Both the position numbers and the translations under genes were made by a program. A stretch of 64,000 bases of DNA, from contig NZ_JAASQO010000005.1 in NCBI RefSeq assembly GCF_011762095.1, positions 176,675 to 240,674 on the forward strand. Direction: 5' to 3'. Under the pieces are notes generated by a model. It worked only from the letters and a program-made list of their open reading frames with translations, was not told the origin of the DNA and searched no databases. Origin of the DNA: Parvibaculum indicum (lineage in GTDB: Bacteria; Pseudomonadota; Alphaproteobacteria; Parvibaculales; Parvibaculaceae). How positions within the stretch are numbered: the first letter of the stretch is position 1; each line of letters starts with the position of its first letter. Shown here piece after piece: positions 16,558 to 25,332 of this stretch.

Positions 16558-17730
16558 GTGAGTTCCTGGGACAAGGCGCGCTGGCGCAAATTATGGCTGG
16601 ATGTCCATCTCTGGATAGGCGTCGGGCTGGCCTTGCTTGTCATTCCGCTTTCGGTGACCGGCGCGGCGCTGGTCTGGCATGACGGCGTCGACGAGATGCT
16701 CAACCCCGAACGCTACCGCGTCACCGGGGTGGCGGCGGCGCAGCCTGCCTCCGCTTATGTGGCGGCGGCGGAAAACGCGCTTGCCGAAGGCGCGCAGGCC
16801 GCGCGTGTCGCCATGCCGGAAGAGGCGGGCGCGCCGGTGACGGTCCGCGCCATGCGCGCGGTGCCCGGTTCGCAGAGGCCGAATTTCTATACGGTCTATC
16901 TCGACCCGCCGACGGCCCGGGTTCTCGACGTGGCGGATTTCCGGGGCTCCTTCGTGGGCGTCATGCATATGCTGCATGGCTCTTTCATGGTGCCGGGTAT
17001 CGGACGCCGGATCGTGGGCTGGGTGGGCGTCGCCATGTTCGTCTCCTGCCTGACGGGGATCTGGCTCTGGTGGCCGCGCAACAACAGGTTTCTCAAGGCG
17101 CTGAAATGGCGTCGTGTCCCGACGACGATGGGCAATCTTCACTATACGCTCGGCTTCTGGATCGCGGTGCCGCTCGCCATGCTGAGTTTCACCGGCGCCT
17201 ATATCTCCTTCCCGCAGACGGCGACCGCGGTCTACGGCATTTTCGCCGGTACGCCACCGGAGAACGACGGCCGAAGGCAGGGACCGCCCCGCCGCCGTTT
17301 CGAACTGCCCGTGCGGGGCACGGCGATGACGGTGGATCAGGCCGCCGATGCGGCCAGAGCCGCGCTGCCCGGCGCGGAAATCGTCACGATGAGCATGGCG
17401 GCGGGTACGCCGCCCGTCTGGCAGATCGAGATGATCGCGGATGGCGAGCGCCGGCGTGTCGGTGTTGCCGACGCAGACGGTGTGGCGACCGTTCAGCGCG
17501 TGCCGGAAAGCGGCCGGGCCGCGGCGGCGCGCAATGCGGATGGCGCCCGTTCGTTCGCCATGACCATGCGCCGCTGGCATGACGGGCGGGGCATGGGGCT
17601 CGTCTGGCAGATCGTGATTTTCGCGGGCGGCATCATTCCGGCCATTCTGGGCGTGACGGGTATCGTCATGTGGTGGCGCCGCCGGGCCAATCGCAAGGCG
17701 CTGGCGCGTCGTCTCGCCGCGGCGGAGTGA
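16558..17730 (+). CDS. PepSY-associated transmembrane protein (iron-regulated membrane protein family)
   Basis: This 390-residue protein has four predicted membrane helices in the PepSY_TM layout: about 18-38 (VGLALLVIPLSVTGAALVW), 140-165 (GWVGVAMFVSCLTGIWLWW), 195-215 (GFWIAVPLAMLSFTGAYI) and 345-370 (VWQIVIFAGGIIPAILGVTG). The N-terminal WLDVHLWIGVG and mid-protein LHGSFMVPG...GW stretches match the family, some members of which act as ferric-siderophore reductases. The start is GTG at 16558, and an AT-rich palindrome lies just upstream. It is convergent with the PiuC-type hydroxylase gene, 18 bases apart, which supports an iron-uptake role. Confidence 0.85.
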   Translation: MSSWDKARWRKLWLDVHLWIGVGLALLVIPLSVTGAALVWHDGVDEMLNPERYRVTGVAAAQPASAYVAAAENALAEGAQAARVAMPEEAGAPVTVRAMRAVPGSQRPNFYTVYLDPPTARVLDVADFRGSFVGVMHMLHGSFMVPGIGRRIVGWVGVAMFVSCLTGIWLWWPRNNRFLKALKWRRVPTTMGNLHYTLGFWIAVPLAMLSFTGAYISFPQTATAVYGIFAGTPPENDGRRQGPPRRRFELPVRGTAMTVDQAADAARAALPGAEIVTMSMAAGTPPVWQIEMIADGERRRVGVADADGVATVQRVPESGRAAAARNADGARSFAMTMRRWHDGRGMGLVWQIVIFAGGIIPAILGVTGIVMWWRRRANRKALARRLAAAE

Positions 17731-17748
17731 AGGCGCGGCCCTTTTCGC

Positions 17749-18432
17749 TCAGGGCTCCGCCCAGCGGCGCACCAGATTGTGATAGAGCCCGGTGAGGTCG
17801 ATCACCGACTGGTGCTTCTGGCCGAGTTCGCCGGCAAGGCGCTGGATCGTGTTGTCGAGCTGGAAAAGCTCCGCGCGCTGCTCGTTGTCGCGGATCATGC
17901 TCTGCATCCAGAAGAAGGACGAGACGCGCGCCCCGCGCGTGACCGGTTCCACGCGATGCAGGCTCGTCGAGGGGTAGAGCACCATATCGCCCGCGGGCAG
18001 TTTCGCGCTGTGGGCGCCATAGGTGTCTTCCACGATCAGTTCGCCGCCCTCATATTCCTCCGGCTCGCTCAGGAATACCGTCATGGAAAGGTCGGTGCGG
18101 ATGCGCTTGCCGGTCGAGCGGACCATGCGGATCGAATTGTCGATGTGGTTGCCGAAGCGATCACCGCCCGCATAGCGGTTGAAAAGCGGCGGGAATATCT
18201 CGGCGGGCAGCGCGGCGGAGAGGAAGAGCGGGTTGAGGTGCAGCTTTTCGAGAAGCGCCCGGCCGAGCTGTTGGGCGGCATCGCCGTCCTCGGGAAGCTG
18301 CGAATTCTTCTTGGCCTGTCTGGACTGTTCGCCGGCCGTTACGCCGCCATCGACCCATTCGGCCTTGTCCATCAGCTCACGGAATTTTTTAACCTCTTCC
18401 TTGCTGAGGAGCTGGGGGATGACGACCATCAT
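17749..18432 (-). CDS. piuC: PKHD-type Fe(II)/2-oxoglutarate hydroxylase (PiuC/YbiX)
   Basis: This 227-residue dioxygenase carries the iron-binding HxD (GNHIDNS, about residues 96-101) and the distal His ([21 protein letters not shown]). The Arg of that stretch binds 2-oxoglutarate. The C-terminal helical part ([32 protein letters not shown]) matches PiuC/YbiX. These proteins are encoded beside catecholate siderophore receptors (fiu-ybiX, piuA-piuC) and are iron-repressed, but their substrate is unknown to me. Here it follows the TonB receptor by 108 bases on the same strand, with a hairpin between. Two consecutive ATG codons open the gene and either may be used. Confidence 0.92.
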   Translation of the reverse strand: MMVVIPQLLSKEEVKKFRELMDKAEWVDGGVTAGEQSRQAKKNSQLPEDGDAAQQLGRALLEKLHLNPLFLSAALPAEIFPPLFNRYAGGDRFGNHIDNSIRMVRSTGKRIRTDLSMTVFLSEPEEYEGGELIVEDTYGAHSAKLPAGDMVLYPSTSLHRVEPVTRGARVSSFFWMQSMIRDNEQRAELFQLDNTIQRLAGELGQKHQSVIDLTGLYHNLVRRWAEP

Positions 18433-18466
18433 GGCTTTCGTCCTTTGTCTGTATCGTAACGGGAAA

Positions 18467-18493
18467 CGCCCCGCCCTTTATAGGGGCGGGGCG
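18467..18493 (-). terminator. GC-rich hairpin after the TonB receptor gene
   Basis: CGCCCCGCCC (18467-18476) pairs with GGGCGGGGCG (18484-18493) across a 7-base loop. In the receptor's direction it is followed by TTTCCC, and in the opposite direction by CTTTTGC. It lies between the receptor and piuC, so it may limit read-through from one to the other. Confidence 0.7.
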
Positions 18494-18540
18494 CTTTTGC
18501 TCCAAGGGTCCGGGTTAGAAAGGACCGTTTGTCGCAATCG

Positions 18541-20763
18541 TCAGAACTTGAAGTCCGCCGTCAGGATGGCCCGGCGTCCATTGCCCAGCGTTGCCATATG
18601 CGTGGCGTAGACGCGCTCGAAATAGGTGCGGTCCAGCAGGTTCTCGACATTGAGCCGGAAGGTCACATTGTCGTTGAAGGCATATGAGGCCATCGCGTCG
18701 AAGCGCCAGTAAGGCGAAATCGACTTGGTGTTTGCGTCATTGCCATACTGGCGATCCACGAAATAGGCGCCGCCGCCGATCTGCACCTGGGGCAGCACGT
18801 CATAGGTGCTCCAGAGGCTGAAGGCGTTTTCGGGCGTCTGCGGGAACCTGTTGCCCTCATCCGTGCTGGCAGGGCCGGCGTCGATGATTTCGCTGTCGAG
18901 GTAGGAGTAGCCGGCAATCACGTTCCAGCGGGGGGTGATGGCTCCCTGGATGCCAAGCTCGTAACCCTGAATGCGAATCTCGCCGATCGTATCCTCCGGC
19001 GCGCCGCGGCCGGGCGCGGTCGCGACCTTGGCGTTCTCCGTTTCCGTGCGGAACACGGCCGCGGTCACGAAGAGATTGTCGAGCACATTCCATTTGGTGC
19101 CCAGCTCATAGGAGTAGCTGCGCTCCGGCTCGAGGGTGCTGTTGGAGCCGCCGAGCGAGTTCCCGCCGCTGCCCACATCGGTACCCGAAGGGGTCGAGGT
19201 GGACGCGAAGTTCGCATAGAAGGTGCCGGCCGGGACCGGGTTGTAGACGACGCCCGCCTGGTAGTTCAGGAAGCTTTCGTCGTTCTGGTAGGAGGTGCCA
19301 CGGCTCTGCGCCTTCGAGTGGTAGCTGTCGAAGCGCAGCCCCAGGTTCAGCGCCCATTGCGCGTTGAACCGCATCGTGTCGAGCACATAGGCCGAATAGG
19401 TCGTGGCCTGCGCTTCGGAGGGGTTGCCGGATTTGGTGACGGACCCGTTCCAGGGATCGCCCGGATTGGGGTTGAAGAGGTCGGTACAATTGTAGTTGGT
19501 GCTGGGCCCCGTCGTCGGACAGCTCGTCTGGTTGCCGGGGGTCAGCGGGTCGGTATCGGTATCGACGGAATAGTTCTCGTTGGTCGTCCGCTCGAAGCTG
19601 AACTCGATACCGGCGGAGTAGGTGTGCTTGATGAAGGAGGTGTCGAACTCGCCGGACAGATCCGTCTGGTTGATGACGGATTTGGTGATCGAGTCGCGGC
19701 TCTTGACGCCGCGATAGACGCGGCCGTTCACGACATTGCCCTTGCTGTCGTCCGGGTTGGTGACGATGTAGTCGTTGCCGGTACGGCTTACCGTCGTCAC
19801 GTTGCGGATCGACATGGTGTCGGAGAAATCGTGCACCAGTTCCAGCGTACCGATATCGGTATGGACCTTCTGGAAGTCGCGGCTGGTGAGACCGTAGAAA
19901 TTGTCACGGTCGACCGAGACGGGCGTACCCGTGGTGGTGTCGAGCGGCAGGCCGTAATCGGGCATGTCGTCCGTCTGCAGGTGATAATAGCTCAGCGTCG
20001 CCCGCGTATCGGAATGGAGGCCGAACGTCACCGAGGGAGCGAAGCCCCAGCGGCTCTCGTCCACTTCGTCGCGGCCCGGCACGTCCGCGTCGTGCCACAT
20101 CGCATTGAGGCGCACCGCGATCTGGTCGTCGATCACCTGGTTCACATCCGCGGTCAGGCGCTTGTAATTGTCGGTGCCGATGCCCGCCGTTCCGGCAATG
20201 AAGTTCTTGCCCTTCGGCGTCTTGGTGACGAGGTTGATCGCGCCGCCGGCGGAACCGCGGCCCGAATAGGCGCTGTCGGCGCCCTTGGTCACTTCGATCT
20301 GCTCGATGTCGAAGATTTCGCGCTGCTGCGAGCCCGTGTCGCGCACGCCGTTGATGAAGATGTTGGTGTCGGCGCTGGAGCCGCGAATGACGGGACGGTC
20401 GCCGAAGGGCTGTCCGCCTTCGCCCATGGCCATGGTGATGCCCGGCACGGTGCGCAGCGCTTCTTCGAGCGAGGTGGCGCCGGTGTCTTTCAGGACTTCC
20501 TCGTTCACGATGGTGACCGATTTCGGAAGTTCCTTGATGGGCGCGGTATATTTGGGCGAGGCGGCCACGGGCGCGCTATAGCCCTCGTTCAACTGGTCGC
20601 CCTCCACGACGATGGGCGCGGTGACGGTTTCGTCCTGCTGCTGGGCGGCGGCGTCTTGCGCATAGGCGGGGCCGGACAGGCCGTAGAGAGCGGCGGCCAC
20701 GCTGGCGGAGGCGAGGAGGAATGTGGAAGTGGACGTCGAGGAGACGTGAGGATTTTTCGGCAC
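18541..20763 (-). CDS. TonB-dependent siderophore receptor (Fiu/PiuA-like)
   Basis: This protein of about 740 residues is an outer-membrane receptor. I place the start at GTG 20763, where GGGGG lies upstream and a signal peptide begins (PKNPHVSSTSTSTFLLASASVAAALYGLSGPAYA). A longer ATG start at 20901 is less likely. The plug domain follows (KELPKSVTIVNEEVLKDTGATSLEEALRTVPGITM, then RPVIRGSSADTNIFINGVRD). The TonB box is probably within ETVTAPIVVEGD. The barrel ends with the aromatic C-terminus LTADFKF needed for outer-membrane insertion. The downstream PiuC gene is the usual partner of catecholate-siderophore receptors. A Fur-like site lies upstream. Ligand specificity is not readable from sequence. 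Confidence 0.92.
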   Translation of the reverse strand: MPKNPHVSSTSTSTFLLASASVAAALYGLSGPAYAQDAAAQQQDETVTAPIVVEGDQLNEGYSAPVAASPKYTAPIKELPKSVTIVNEEVLKDTGATSLEEALRTVPGITMAMGEGGQPFGDRPVIRGSSADTNIFINGVRDTGSQQREIFDIEQIEVTKGADSAYSGRGSAGGAINLVTKTPKGKNFIAGTAGIGTDNYKRLTADVNQVIDDQIAVRLNAMWHDADVPGRDEVDESRWGFAPSVTFGLHSDTRATLSYYHLQTDDMPDYGLPLDTTTGTPVSVDRDNFYGLTSRDFQKVHTDIGTLELVHDFSDTMSIRNVTTVSRTGNDYIVTNPDDSKGNVVNGRVYRGVKSRDSITKSVINQTDLSGEFDTSFIKHTYSAGIEFSFERTTNENYSVDTDTDPLTPGNQTSCPTTGPSTNYNCTDLFNPNPGDPWNGSVTKSGNPSEAQATTYSAYVLDTMRFNAQWALNLGLRFDSYHSKAQSRGTSYQNDESFLNYQAGVVYNPVPAGTFYANFASTSTPSGTDVGSGGNSLGGSNSTLEPERSYSYELGTKWNVLDNLFVTAAVFRTETENAKVATAPGRGAPEDTIGEIRIQGYELGIQGAITPRWNVIAGYSYLDSEIIDAGPASTDEGNRFPQTPENAFSLWSTYDVLPQVQIGGGAYFVDRQYGNDANTKSISPYWRFDAMASYAFNDNVTFRLNVENLLDRTYFERVYATHMATLGNGRRAILTADFKF

Positions 20764-20857
20764 TGAATGCCCCCCTTGAATTTCGCATCGGGAATGAAAA
20801 TGCGAGGCATTCTTAGGTGCGGCGCGCGCCGGCAACAAGTCGGTTTTGATACCATCT

Positions 20858-20874
20858 TGAGAATCGTTTGCAAT
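20858..20874. promoter_or_regulatory. Fur-like box upstream of the siderophore receptor
   Basis: TGAGAATCGTTTGCAA lies about 95 bases before the chosen receptor start, and its complement reads TTGCAAACGATTCTCA. This resembles the GATAATnATTATC / TGAGAAT half-sites found before TonB receptors in proteobacteria. The assignment is by pattern and context only. Confidence 0.45.
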
Positions 20875-20919
20875 AAATAGCGGGTGTTGCGGCGTGGCCA
20901 CATATTCCGCGCGGGCGGA

Positions 20920-21351
20920 TCAGCGCGGAACCCAGTCTTCCGGCGCCATTTCGAAAGCGGCGAAATCGAAGCCGGGGGCGACGGTGCAGCCGACCAGCGT
21001 CCACAGGCCCACGGGCTCCGCCGCCTGCCAGTAATTGCGCGGCACGATGATCTGCGGGCGCTCTCCGGCGGCGAGGTTCTGTCCCAGCAGGTGGATTTCC
21101 GCCGGGCCTTCCTCGGCGGCGATGCCGAGCTGCAGCGGCCCGCCCGCATACCAGTGCCAGGTTTCCGCAGCGTCCTTCACCCGGTGCCAGTGCGAGCGCT
21201 CGCCCTCGCGCAGCAGATAGTAGATCGCGGTCGAATGACCCCGCTCGATCTCCGCCGTCGCGTCGCGGAAGGTCTCGACGAAATGCCCGCCTTCCGGATG
21301 CGGCTGCATGTTGAGCATCTCGATGATTTCTTCGGGGCTCATATCGGTCAC
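20920..21351 (-). CDS. Cupin domain protein (DUF985)
   Basis: This 143-residue protein has MQPHPEGGHFVETFRD at the N-terminus, STAIYYLLREGERSHWHRV and AETWHWYAGGPLQLGI, then PRNYWQAAEPVGLWTLVGCTVAPGFDF. These are the characteristic DUF985/cupin_5 blocks of a small beta-barrel. Function in the family is not established. I chose GTG at 21351, since AAAGGA sits seven bases upstream, giving VTDMSPEE at the N-terminus. The ATG three codons later is the alternative. The gene follows gloB by 19 bases on the same strand, so the two are probably co-transcribed. Confidence 0.8.
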   Translation of the reverse strand: MTDMSPEEIIEMLNMQPHPEGGHFVETFRDATAEIERGHSTAIYYLLREGERSHWHRVKDAAETWHWYAGGPLQLGIAAEEGPAEIHLLGQNLAAGERPQIIVPRNYWQAAEPVGLWTLVGCTVAPGFDFAAFEMAPEDWVPR

Positions 21352-21370
21352 GGGCGGATCCTTTGTCTCT

Positions 21371-22138
21371 TCAGAAATTGTCCTTGCGGCGGCGGGTCTC
21401 GGCGAAGACGTCCACATCGCTTGCGCCGTCGAGGCCAATGGCGTGGCGCAGTTTCGCATCGCCCGCCCGCAGAAAGGGATTGGTCGCCTTTTCAAGGCCG
21501 ATGGTGGTCGGCACGGTCCATTCGCCTTTGGCGCGTTTTGCGTCGATCTCTTTCGCGCGGGCGGCGAGCGCTTCGTTTTCGGGATCGATCGTCAGCGCGA
21601 AGCGGGCATTGGCCTGCGTATATTCATGCGCGCAATAGACGGTTGTGTCGTCGGGCAACGCCATGAGTTTGGAGAGCGAGGTCCACATCTGTTCGGGCGT
21701 ACCCTCGAAAAGCCGCCCGCAGCCGAGCGCGAACAGCGTGTCGCCCACAAAGGCCACGCCGTCCTCTGCGAAGTAATAGGCGATGTGGCCCGCCGTGTGT
21801 CCCGGCACGTCGAAGACGCGGGCGCGCGCCTCGCCCAGCTCCACCATGTCGCCGTCGCCGACGGCGCGGTCGAGGCCGGGGATTTTCGCCGCCTCGCCTT
21901 TCGGGCCGATAACGATGCAGCCGGTCTTTGCCTTCAGTTCCTCGTTCCCGCCCGCATGGTCGTAATGGTGATGCGTGTTGAGGATATGGGTGAGCGTCCA
22001 GCCCTTTTCCGCCAGTGCCTTTTCGATGGCCTTGGCGTCGGGCGTGTCGATGGCCGCCGTCGCGCCCGATTTGGGCTCATGGACCAGATAGCCGTAATTG
22101 TCGCTCAGGCAGGGAAATTGATGGATATGAAGGCTCAT
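21371..22138 (-). CDS. gloB: Hydroxyacylglutathione hydrolase (glyoxalase II)
   Basis: This 255-residue metallo-beta-lactamase-fold enzyme hydrolyses S-lactoylglutathione to lactate and glutathione in methylglyoxal detoxification. The binuclear metal motif THHHYDHAGG is at about residues 55-64. Further ligands are in VPGHTAGHIAYYF and FVGDTLFALGCGRLFEG, and the C-terminal CAHEYTQANARFA and RAKEIDAKRAKGEWTVPTTI match GloB rather than a generic hydrolase. Length is typical. It is divergent from the methyltransferase gene at 22394, an arrangement common in alphaproteobacteria, with repeat sequences in between. Confidence 0.93.
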   Translation of the reverse strand: MSLHIHQFPCLSDNYGYLVHEPKSGATAAIDTPDAKAIEKALAEKGWTLTHILNTHHHYDHAGGNEELKAKTGCIVIGPKGEAAKIPGLDRAVGDGDMVELGEARARVFDVPGHTAGHIAYYFAEDGVAFVGDTLFALGCGRLFEGTPEQMWTSLSKLMALPDDTTVYCAHEYTQANARFALTIDPENEALAARAKEIDAKRAKGEWTVPTTIGLEKATNPFLRAGDAKLRHAIGLDGASDVDVFAETRRRKDNF

Positions 22139-22249
22139 CGTTCCGGTTCCGGTGCTGGAGGGCGTGTGACGAGACCCTAAAGCCCTTGGGGCGGCGATTG
22201 AACCCCTCCCGAGTTTGAGGGAAAGAAACCTTAACCGATGAAGCCGTCT

Positions 22250-22356
22250 ATCCTTCGAGACGGGCCTTGCGGCCCTCCTCAGGATGAGGCCTAACTAACA
22301 CGCCACCTCATGCTGAGGAGCGGCGAAGCCGCGTCTCGAAGCATCCTCGCAATGAC
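22250..22356. repeat. Palindromic repeats: family B copy 2 plus a half copy of family A
   Basis: ATCCTTCGAGACGGGCC and CCTCCTCAGGATGAGG form one side, and CTCATGCTGAGGAGCGGC and CGTCTCGAAGCATCC form the other. The orientation is inverted relative to 14602. The block is followed directly by CCTCGCAATGACG (22344-22356), the end of a family A element whose other half is missing. It fills the gloB / methyltransferase divergent gap. Confidence 0.83.
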
Positions 22357-22393
22357 GATTCCAACGGGACTCAAAAGGCCATAGGCTTCGCCC

Positions 22394-23152
22394 ATGCATA
22401 TGGATGTCATCGATCTCCGGGATTTCTACGGCCGTCCGCTGGGCGCGGTGGCGCGGACGCTGATTACGCGCCGCATCGGCGAAATCTGGCCGGATGTGCG
22501 CGGGCTCAACGTGGCCGGGCTCGGTTTCGCCACGCCTTACCTGTCGCCCTTTCAGGGGCAGGCGCAGCGCGTCATCGGGTTGATGCCCGCCCAGCAGGGC
22601 GTACTCGCCTGGCCGCCCAACGGGAAATATCTCACCTGCCTGGTGGACGAGACCGAAATTCCGCTGCCCGACGAGAGCATGGACCGTATCCTGCTGGTGC
22701 ACGGGCTGGAAGGCAGCGAGGCGGTACGCTCCATGATGCGCCAGATCTGGCGCGTGCTGGCGCCGGGCGGTCGGCTTCTCGTCGTGGCGCCCAACCGGCG
22801 GGGCCTGTGGTCGCGCCGCGAGGGCACGCCCTTCGGCATCGGCCAGCCCTTTTCGCGTTCCCAGCTCACCCAGCTCATGCGCGAGAACATGTTCTCGCCC
22901 ACGCGCTGGGAGACGGCGCTTTACGTGCCGCCCGTTCAGTGGCGGCCCTTCCTGCAATCGGCCGGTGTCTGGGAGCAGGTCGGCCATACGCTCTGGACGC
23001 GGTTTTCCGGCGTCATCATGGTGGAGGCCGGCAAGCAGATCTATGCCGCGACGCCGCAGCCCAAGCGCCGTCTCGCCCGGCGCATGCGCGCCTTGTCGCC
23101 CGCGCCCGTGCCGCAGGGCATGCAGAGCCGGAGCCGGGGCGATGAAGAATAG
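22394..23152 (+). CDS. Class I SAM-dependent methyltransferase domain protein
   Basis: This 252-residue protein resembles the methyltransferase-11 group. It has LNVAGLGFATPYLSPFQ in the place of the SAM-binding glycine loop, then LPDESMDRILLVHGLE and IWRVLAPGGRLLVVAPNRRGLWSRRE. The glycine-rich motif I is weakly conserved (VAGLGFATPY), so SAM binding is not certain. C-terminal residues from about 205 are basic and disordered. The gene is divergent from gloB. I do not know the substrate. Related alphaproteobacterial proteins are annotated only as methyltransferases. Confidence 0.72.
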   Translation: MHMDVIDLRDFYGRPLGAVARTLITRRIGEIWPDVRGLNVAGLGFATPYLSPFQGQAQRVIGLMPAQQGVLAWPPNGKYLTCLVDETEIPLPDESMDRILLVHGLEGSEAVRSMMRQIWRVLAPGGRLLVVAPNRRGLWSRREGTPFGIGQPFSRSQLTQLMRENMFSPTRWETALYVPPVQWRPFLQSAGVWEQVGHTLWTRFSGVIMVEAGKQIYAATPQPKRRLARRMRALSPAPVPQGMQSRSRGDEE

Positions 23153-23171
23153 GGCCGTTATTGTCTAAAAG

Positions 23172-23263
23172 CGCCATTGCGAGGCGCGCAAGCGACGAAG
23201 CAATCCAGTTCTGCGCCTGCCGCCCTGGATTGCCGCGCGCCCTGACGGGCGCTCGCAATGACG
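23172..23263. repeat. Palindromic intergenic repeat, family A, copy 3
   Basis: GCCATTGCGAGGCGCGCAAG then GAAGCAATCCAG on one arm pairs with CTGGATTGCCGCGC and GCTCGCAATGACG on the other. It lies between the converging methyltransferase and metW genes, where a bidirectional terminator would be expected. Confidence 0.85.
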
Positions 23264-23278
23264 TTGGGAGGCCGGGCC

Positions 23279-23923
23279 TCAGCCCTTCCGCGACATCATG
23301 AAGACGGCTTCGCTCGCGGTCAGGTTGTCGAGCGGGCCGGGCTTGCCGATCCGCTTCGCCCGCGTGCCGTTCACGGCCAGCGCATCGTCGATATGCAGGT
23401 CGAGCGTGTCGCACAGCTCGGTGAAGTCGCGCAGCGTGCACAGATGAATGTTGGGCGTGTCGTACCAGTGAAAGCCGAGCGAGGGCGTTTCGGGCATACG
23501 GCCCTGCAGCAGAAGTTTCAGCCGGACGCGCCAATGGCCGAAATTGGGGAAGGACACGATGATGTGCTGCCCGATACGGGACAGTTCCTGCAGCACGACG
23601 CTGGGATTATGCGTCGCCTGAATGGTCTGGCTCAGGATCACATAGTCGAAGGCGTCTTGCGGGTAGTCGCGCAGATCGGTGTCGGCGTCGCCCTGGATGA
23701 CCGACAGCCCGCGCGTCACGCTGGCGTTCACGCCTTCCTGGCTCAGTTCCATGCCGCGCCCGTCCACGCCGCGCTCCTTGACCAGGCGCGCCAGCAGTTC
23801 GCCGTCGCCGCAGCCGACATCGAGGACGCGGCTGCCGGGCGCGATTTTCTCGGCGATGAAATCGAAGTCGGTCCGCGGCGTGCGGGGCAGGGGCCGCACG
23901 CCCGTCAGGCTGGTGGGGCTCAT
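23279..23923 (-). CDS. metW: Methionine biosynthesis protein MetW
   Basis: This 214-residue protein has a SAM-methyltransferase-like fold with [62 protein letters not shown] and [24 protein letters not shown] (the first residues read VSFP). These are typical MetW blocks. MetW partners MetX and is needed for full homoserine acyltransferase activity in several proteobacteria. It overlaps metX by 4 bases, so the two are translationally coupled. The length is normal for the family. Confidence 0.93.
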   Translation of the reverse strand: MSPTSLTGVRPLPRTPRTDFDFIAEKIAPGSRVLDVGCGDGELLARLVKERGVDGRGMELSQEGVNASVTRGLSVIQGDADTDLRDYPQDAFDYVILSQTIQATHNPSVVLQELSRIGQHIIVSFPNFGHWRVRLKLLLQGRMPETPSLGFHWYDTPNIHLCTLRDFTELCDTLDLHIDDALAVNGTRAKRIGKPGPLDNLTASEAVFMMSRKG

Positions 23924-25107
23924 GTCGTCAGGCCCCGCCTTTGCGCCGCCGATTCCAGGAAGCCGGACAGCGTGTCGAGCATTTCCGGCTCGTCCAGCAG
24001 GAAGGCGTCATGCCCCTTGTCGGTGTCGATCTCGACGAAGCTCACATTGGCGGCCACCGCGTTCAGCGCATGGACGACCTGCTTGCTGTCGGAGGTCGGG
24101 AACAGCCAGTCGCTGGTGAAGCTCATCACGCAGAAGCGGGTCGAAGTGCCCCGGAAGGCGTTGGCGAGGATGCCGCCATGGTCCTGGGCGAGGTCGAAAT
24201 AGTCCATCGCCCGGGTGATGTAGAGATAGGAATTGGCGTCGAAGCGATCCACGAAGGTCGAGCCCTGATAGCGCAGATAGGATTCGATCTGGAAATCGGC
24301 GTCGAACCCGTAGGAGACCTCGTCGCGGTCCTGCAGGTTGCGGCCGAATTTCCGGTGCAGCGCCGTTTCCGACAGATAGGTGATATGGGCGGCCATGCGC
24401 GCCACCGCGAGCCCCTTGGCGGGGTTCGTGCCGTGTTCCAGATAGCTGCCATGGCGCCATTCGGGATCGGCCATGATCGCCTGGCGGCCGACCTCGTGAA
24501 AGGCGATGTTCTGGGCGGAATGGCGCGCCGCGGTCGCAATCGGGATCGCGGAAAAGACGCGGCCGGGATAGGCCGCGCACCATTGCAGCACCTGCATGCC
24601 GCCCATGGAGCCGCCGATGGCGCAGAAAATGTCGTCGATGCCCAGCCGGTCGAGCAGCATGGCCTGGGCGCGCACCATGTCGGCGATGGTGACGCCGGGG
24701 AAGGAAAGGCCGTAGGGTTTGCCGGTTTCCTGGTTGATGTCGCGCGGGCCGGTCGTGCCCATGCAGCCGCCGATGACGTTGGGGCAGATCACGAAATAGC
24801 GGTCGGTGTCGATGGGGCGGCCCGGGCCGACCATGTTGGACCACCAGCCGGGCTTGCCGGTGACCGGATGCGGGCTCGCCGCGAACTGATCGCCCGTCAG
24901 CGCATGGCAGACCAGCACCACATTCGACTTGTCGGCGTTGAGCCGGCCATAGGTCTGGAAGGAGATCGTGAAGGGCGACAACTCGACCTCGCTGTCGAGC
25001 CTCAGCGGCTCGTCGGCGCCAAAGGTCTCGGTGCAGCTCTTCGCGTTGACGCGCTCTCCCGCCTCGGCGGCGGCTTCCGCTATTTCCGGCTTTTCGGTGG
25101 TAATCAT
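23920..25107 (-). CDS. metX: Homoserine O-acyltransferase MetX
   Basis: This 395-residue alpha/beta-hydrolase-fold enzyme acylates homoserine in methionine synthesis. It contains [12 protein letters not shown], the nucleophile elbow [12 protein letters not shown] with the catalytic serine, the aspartate in SDWLFPTSD and the histidine in [13 protein letters not shown]. MetX enzymes are usually acetyltransferases, but some use succinyl-CoA, and I cannot settle the donor from the sequence. It is the first gene of the metX-metW unit. A promoter-like TTGACA/TAGCTA pair lies about 100 bases upstream. I looked for a SAM-II riboswitch in the leader and did not see one. Confidence 0.93.
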   Translation of the reverse strand: MITTEKPEIAEAAAEAGERVNAKSCTETFGADEPLRLDSEVELSPFTISFQTYGRLNADKSNVVLVCHALTGDQFAASPHPVTGKPGWWSNMVGPGRPIDTDRYFVICPNVIGGCMGTTGPRDINQETGKPYGLSFPGVTIADMVRAQAMLLDRLGIDDIFCAIGGSMGGMQVLQWCAAYPGRVFSAIPIATAARHSAQNIAFHEVGRQAIMADPEWRHGSYLEHGTNPAKGLAVARMAAHITYLSETALHRKFGRNLQDRDEVSYGFDADFQIESYLRYQGSTFVDRFDANSYLYITRAMDYFDLAQDHGGILANAFRGTSTRFCVMSFTSDWLFPTSDSKQVVHALNAVAANVSFVEIDTDKGHDAFLLDEPEMLDTLSGFLESAAQRRGLTT

Positions 25108-25200
25108 CGCGTGAGCGGCGGTCCTGCGGCGCTTTTTGAGGTCGTTTCGCGTTATTTCCGGCCCGCGGACGGCCTCATATGTCGCCCCGGGCAGGCAGCA

Positions 25201-25230
25201 TAGCTAGGGTGGGACCCCTTGAAATGTCAA
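25201..25230 (-). promoter_or_regulatory. Probable sigma-70 promoter for metX-metW
   Basis: On the reverse strand TTGACA (complement of 25225-25230) is followed after 18 bases by TAGCTA (25201-25206), a good -35/-10 pair, with the metX start about 94 bases further on. The leader between is GC-rich and holds no recognised riboswitch. Confidence 0.55.
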
Positions 25231-25332
25231 TGTTTTCTTTGATTTTGGGCATATCCGCCCTTATGAATACCGCTCCTGCGGCAGGGGCCGGGCAGCGGCT
25301 TTGCGCCCCTTTTTCCGTGCGTGAGACACAAG

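Noticed and set aside
19318..20766. 482-codon forward frame opposite the TonB receptor
   Set aside because: It is Val/Gly/Asp-rich without motifs and antisense to a receptor with signal peptide, plug and C-terminal aromatic residue.
25108..25332. SAM-II riboswitch before metX
   Set aside because: Alphaproteobacterial metX leaders often carry one, but I could not see its conserved core in this leader. Only a -35/-10-like pair is evident.
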